This document shows, piece by piece, positions 60,872 through 64,000 of a stretch of DNA of 64,000 bases. Origin of the DNA: Limimaricola pyoseonensis (lineage in GTDB: Bacteria; Pseudomonadota; Alphaproteobacteria; Rhodobacterales; Rhodobacteraceae); contig NZ_FNAT01000005.1 in assembly GCF_900102015.1 (NCBI RefSeq), positions 173,273-237,272 of the forward strand, given 5' to 3'. Made by a program: the position numbers and the translations under genes. The first letter of the stretch is position 1. Every line of letters begins with the position of its first letter. Under the pieces are notes generated by a model, which saw nothing but the letters and a program-made list of their open reading frames with translations, had not been told where the DNA came from and searched no databases.

Positions 60872-62917
60872 ATGCTGGACGCCATCCCCACCGAGCCGCG
60901 CCGCCTTGAAAGCTACGTCGCGGGCCGCTGGCAGGCCGGCACCGGCGAGGGCCAGGTCGTCGCCGACGCCGCGACCGGCGACCCGGTCGCCCGTGTCGAT
61001 GCCACCGGCCTCGACATGGGCGAGATGCTGCGCCACGGCCGCGAGGTGGGCGGCCCCGCCCTGCGCGAGATGACGACGCATCAGCGCGCCATGATGATGA
61101 AGCGCATCGGCCTCGCGCTGATGGAGCGCAAGGAAGAGCTCTACGCGATCTCCACCGCCACCGGCGCCACCCGCTCCGACGGCTGGATCGACATCGAGGG
61201 CGGCATCGGCACGATGCTCTCCTACGCCTCGAAGGGCCGGCGCGAGCTGCCCAACGCCCATGTGATCCCCGACGGCACGCCGGAGATCCTGTCGCGCGAC
61301 GGCAGCTTCATCGGCCAGCACGTGCTGATGCCGCTCGAGGGCGTAGCGATCCACATCAACGCCTTCAATTTCCCGGTCTGGGGCATGCTGGAAAAGCTCG
61401 CCCCCACCTGGCTCGCGGGGATGCCCGCCATCGTGAAGCCCGCCAGCCAGACCGCCTATCTGACCGAGGCCTGCGTGCGGCTGATCCTCGAGACCGGCGA
61501 GCTGCCCGAGGGCGCGCTGCAGCTGATCTGCGGCCGCACCGGCGACCTGCTGGACCGCGTGACCTGCCAGGACGTGGTGACCTTCACCGGCTCGGCCGCG
61601 ACCGCGCGCAAGCTGCGCAACACGCCCGCGATCATCGAGAACGCGGTGCGCTTCACAGCCGAGGCGGACAGCCTGAACGCCTGCATCCTCGGTCAAGATG
61701 CCACGCCCGATAGCCCGGAATTCGAGCTTTTCGTCAAGGAAGTGCATCGCGAGATGACAGCCAAGGCGGGCCAGAAATGTACCGCCATCCGCCGCGCCAT
61801 CCTGCCGCGCGCGCTGGTCGAGCCGGCCGTCGAGGCGCTGCGCGCCCGGATCGAGAAGACCGTGATCGGCCATCCCGGCGACGCGGCCACCCGCATGGGC
61901 GCGCTGGCCTCGACCGACCAGGTCGAGGAAGTGCGGAAGGCGGTCGAGGCAATCGGCGCCGAGGCGCGCGTCGCCATCGCACCGGGGCCTGTGCCGGAGA
62001 AAGGCGCCTTCGTGTCGCCCTGCGTGCTGGTCTGCGACGAGCCGCTCACCGCCAAGGCGCCGCACGAGATCGAGGCCTTCGGCCCGGTCTGCACCTTGAT
62101 GCCTTACGACACGCTCGAGGACGCCATCGCCATCGCCAACCGCGGCGCGGGCTCGCTCGTGGCCTCGGTCTTCACCGACGACACCGAGGTCGCCAAGACC
62201 TTGGGCCGCGGCATCGCCAAGCTGCATGGCCGGGTGCTGTTCGGCAACCGCCTCTCGGCCAAGACTTCGACCGGCCACGGCTCGCCCCTGCCGCAGATGG
62301 TGCATGGCGGCCCCGGCCGCGCGGGCGGCGGCGAGGAGCTGGGCGGCATGCGCGCGGTCAAGCACTTCATGCAGCGCACCGCGCTGCAGGGCACGCCCGA
62401 CCAGCTGACGGCGGTGATCGGCCAGTGGATGCCGGGCGCGAGCCGTCGCGAAACGGACGTCCACCCCTTCCGCAAGTCGCTGGCCGAGCTGGAGATCGGC
62501 GACACCGTCGTCACCGAGGCCCGCAAGGTCACGCTTGAGGACATCGAGCATTTCGCCAACTTCACCGGCGACACCTTCTACGCCCACATGGACGAGGAGG
62601 CCGCCAAGCGGAACCCGTTCTTCGAGGGCCGCGTCGCGCATGGCTACCTGATCGTCTCCTTCGCCGCCGGGCTCTTCGTGCAGCCCGACGAGGGGCCGGT
62701 GCTGGCCAATTACGGCGTCGACAATCTGCGCTTCATGACCCCGGTGAACGCAGGCGACTCCTTGCGCGTCCAGCTCACCGCCAAGCAGATCAACCCGCGC
62801 GAGACCGACGATTACGGCGAGGTCCGCTGGGACTGCACCGTGCTGCGCGACGATGCCGAGGTGGTGGCGCAGTACGACGTGCTGACGCTGGTCGCCAAGC
62901 AGCCGCGCGATCTCTGA
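60872..62917 (+). CDS. paaZ: Bifunctional oxepin-CoA hydrolase / semialdehyde dehydrogenase PaaZ
   Basis: A 681-residue fusion. The N-terminal ~530 residues are an aldehyde dehydrogenase (NAFNFPVWGMLEKLAPTWLA, FTGSAATARKL, catalytic Glu in FTAEADSLNACIL, catalytic Cys in AGQKCTAIRRA). The C-terminal ~140 residues are a MaoC-like hotdog hydratase (DIEHFANFTGDTFYAHMDEEA and GRVAHGYLIVSFAAGLF), with the Asp/His pair. The hydratase opens the oxepin ring and the dehydrogenase oxidises the resulting aldehyde. Both halves look intact. Its TGA overlaps paaY. Confidence 0.96.
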   Translation: MLDAIPTEPRRLESYVAGRWQAGTGEGQVVADAATGDPVARVDATGLDMGEMLRHGREVGGPALREMTTHQRAMMMKRIGLALMERKEELYAISTATGATRSDGWIDIEGGIGTMLSYASKGRRELPNAHVIPDGTPEILSRDGSFIGQHVLMPLEGVAIHINAFNFPVWGMLEKLAPTWLAGMPAIVKPASQTAYLTEACVRLILETGELPEGALQLICGRTGDLLDRVTCQDVVTFTGSAATARKLRNTPAIIENAVRFTAEADSLNACILGQDATPDSPEFELFVKEVHREMTAKAGQKCTAIRRAILPRALVEPAVEALRARIEKTVIGHPGDAATRMGALASTDQVEEVRKAVEAIGAEARVAIAPGPVPEKGAFVSPCVLVCDEPLTAKAPHEIEAFGPVCTLMPYDTLEDAIAIANRGAGSLVASVFTDDTEVAKTLGRGIAKLHGRVLFGNRLSAKTSTGHGSPLPQMVHGGPGRAGGGEELGGMRAVKHFMQRTALQGTPDQLTAVIGQWMPGASRRETDVHPFRKSLAELEIGDTVVTEARKVTLEDIEHFANFTGDTFYAHMDEEAAKRNPFFEGRVAHGYLIVSFAAGLFVQPDEGPVLANYGVDNLRFMTPVNAGDSLRVQLTAKQINPRETDDYGEVRWDCTVLRDDAEVVAQYDVLTLVAKQPRDL

Positions 62918-63525
62918 TGGCCAAGGTCTACGCCTATGATGGCGTCGTGCCGGTGGTGGACGAGACGGCCTTCGTCCACCCCGAAGCGGTACTGATCGGC
63001 GACACCCATGTCGGCCCCGGCGCCTATGTCGGCCCCGGCGCGATCCTGCGCGGCGATTTCGGTCGCGTGGTCGTCGGCGCCAACGCCAACCTGCAGGAAA
63101 CCTGCGTCATGCACGCCTTCCCCAACAAGGACGTGGTGATCGAGGAACGCGGCCATGTCGGCCACGGCGCGGTGCTGCATGGCTGCCGGGTGGGCGAGAA
63201 CGCCATGGTCGGCATGAACGCGGTGATCATGGACGACGTGGTGATCGGGGCCGAGAGCATCGTCGCCGCACTGGCCTTCGTGAAGGCCGGCATGCAGATC
63301 CCGCCGCGTTCCATGGTCGTGGGCATGCCCGCCAAGGTCATCCGCGAACTGACCGAGGACGAGGTCGCCTGGAAGAGCCAGGGCACCGCGATCTACACCC
63401 GCCTCGCGGCGGAAGCGGGCGAGAAGCTCGTGGCCTGCGACCCCCTGCCCCGCGCCGAGGAGGGGCGGAAGCGGATCGAGGCCCCGGCCTACGACCCGAA
63501 ATACCTCGCCACGCCGAAGCCCTAG
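62917..63525 (+). CDS. paaY: PaaY thioesterase (hexapeptide-repeat, gamma-carbonic-anhydrase fold)
   Basis: A 202-residue left-handed beta-helix protein. Hexapeptide repeats span VLIGDTHVGPGAYVGPGAI to VGENAMVGMNAVIMDDVVIG, with the metal-binding His residues (HAFPN, ERGHVGHGAVLHG). PaaY releases CoA from dead-end ring-opened products. It is the last gene of the operon; its stop shares a CTAG with the stop of the convergent Lrp gene. paaF and paaH are not in the window. Confidence 0.93.
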   Translation: MAKVYAYDGVVPVVDETAFVHPEAVLIGDTHVGPGAYVGPGAILRGDFGRVVVGANANLQETCVMHAFPNKDVVIEERGHVGHGAVLHGCRVGENAMVGMNAVIMDDVVIGAESIVAALAFVKAGMQIPPRSMVVGMPAKVIRELTEDEVAWKSQGTAIYTRLAAEAGEKLVACDPLPRAEEGRKRIEAPAYDPKYLATPKP

Positions 63526-63986
63526 AGCGGCAGCTTGCTGCGCGTCTTGACGGCGCGCAGCACCATGTTGGTCTGGGCGCTGGCCACCGCCGGCTGGCGG
63601 AACAGGAACTGCTCGAGAAACGCGTTGTAGGCCGCGAGGTCGCGGCACAGCACCCGCAGGTGGTAGTCCGCCTGCCCGGTCGTGGCGTAGCATTCCTGCA
63701 CCTCGGGCCGCGCCTGCACCGCGCGGATGAAATCCTCGACGGGCCGCATCTCGTGGCGCACGAGGCTGACATGCACGATCGCCTGGAAGCCCAGCCCGCA
63801 GGCCTCGGGGTTGAGCCGCACGCCCGGCCGCTCGATCGCGCCCGCCTCCTCCAGCGCCCGCATCCGCCGCCAGCAGGACGAGGCCGACATGCCGACGCGC
63901 TCGGCCAGATCGGCATTAGAGAGGCGGCCGTCCTCCTGCAACGCGGTCAGGATGCGGATGTCGGCGGGATCGAGGGTCGTGACCAT
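63522..63986 (-). CDS. Lrp/AsnC-family transcriptional regulator
   Basis: A 154-residue regulator with a winged helix (DPADIRILTALQEDGRLSNA then CWRRMRALEEAGAIERPG) and a RAM ligand domain (YHLRVLCRDLAAYNAFLEQF). It ends LPL-stop, like the Lrp gene at 10848, and the two share an identical 13-base end. It reads toward paaY, so its own promoter and any divergent target lie beyond the right edge of the window. A weak CGGAA stands before its ATG. Ligand and regulon unknown; a role in amino acid catabolism is usual for the family. Confidence 0.9.
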   Translation of the reverse strand: MVTTLDPADIRILTALQEDGRLSNADLAERVGMSASSCWRRMRALEEAGAIERPGVRLNPEACGLGFQAIVHVSLVRHEMRPVEDFIRAVQARPEVQECYATTGQADYHLRVLCRDLAAYNAFLEQFLFRQPAVASAQTNMVLRAVKTRSKLPL

Positions 63987-64000
63987 AGCATTCCGGAAAC

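Overview
The window looks like a piece of a chromosome from a very GC-rich alphaproteobacterium, most likely Rhodobacteraceae (Paracoccus/Rhodobacter/Roseobacter-type). This rests on third-position G/C use in every gene, the Lrp / DUF2849 / sulfite reductase / cysH / DUF934 cluster, an opgG-small gene-opgH-opgC cluster in the order I recall for Rhodobacter sphaeroides, and pyrC-pyrE-dnaB adjacency. I see no rRNA, tRNA, CRISPR array, insertion sequence or prophage. The window reads as compact core and metabolic chromosome rather than an island.

Layout. 1-4 kb (minus): the 5' part of lon, an Old Yellow Enzyme and tgt. 4.1-9.2 kb (plus): an arsR-ACR3 arsenite operon, two Fe-S maturation factors (SufT-like and HesB/IscA-like) either side of an MscS-type channel, then tpiA. 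9.7-15.5 kb: a cytochrome P450 converging on an Lrp regulator, which diverges from the assimilatory sulfur cluster (DUF2849, sulfite reductase, APS/PAPS reductase, DUF934) followed by a ferredoxin-NADP reductase. 15.6-21.1 kb: an anchored acidic protein, infC with an ATA start, a GYD protein, a very large Ala/Glu-rich OmpA-family protein and an unidentified hydrolase-like protein. 21.2-30.4 kb: pyrC, pyrE, dnaB, a Tat-type L,D-transpeptidase, a truncated CysG overlapping a TrpD2-like gene, a copper chaperone with a His/Met tail, and an ectoine-hydrolase-like M24 protein paired with an ArgE-like deacetylase.

30.8-39.1 kb: a periplasmic glucan operon (opgG, small gene, opgH, opgC) converges on a nadA-nadB-nadC operon for NAD synthesis. 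39.2-46.6 kb: an uncharacterised polytopic transporter, then a complete dipeptide ABC transporter (dppABCDF). 46.7-52.2 kb (minus): a complete Liv-type ABC transporter followed by a DapA-family lyase gene. 52.4-63.5 kb: the phenylacetate degradation pathway in two units, paaG-paaI-paaK-paaX and paaJ-paaA-B-C-D-E-Z-Y. A second Lrp regulator closes the window.

How the genes work together. In the paa region, PaaK activates phenylacetate to its CoA ester, PaaABCE (matured with PaaD) epoxidise the ring, PaaG isomerises it, PaaZ hydrolyses and oxidises it, and PaaJ thiolyses the product. PaaI and PaaY are salvage thioesterases and PaaX is the repressor, with a strong palindrome just upstream of paaJ. 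The Liv transporter reads away from paaG across one shared intergenic region and may supply the substrate. paaF and paaH are absent from the window.

The most interesting leads are the half-length methyltransferase domain on CysG, the metal-ligand-poor M24 protein beside ArgE, the non-AUG infC start, the DnaA-box-like dyad before dnaB, the nadA leader dyad abutting its start codon, the palindromes at 20026-20044 and 56017-56037, and three convergent gene pairs whose stop codons share one CTAG.
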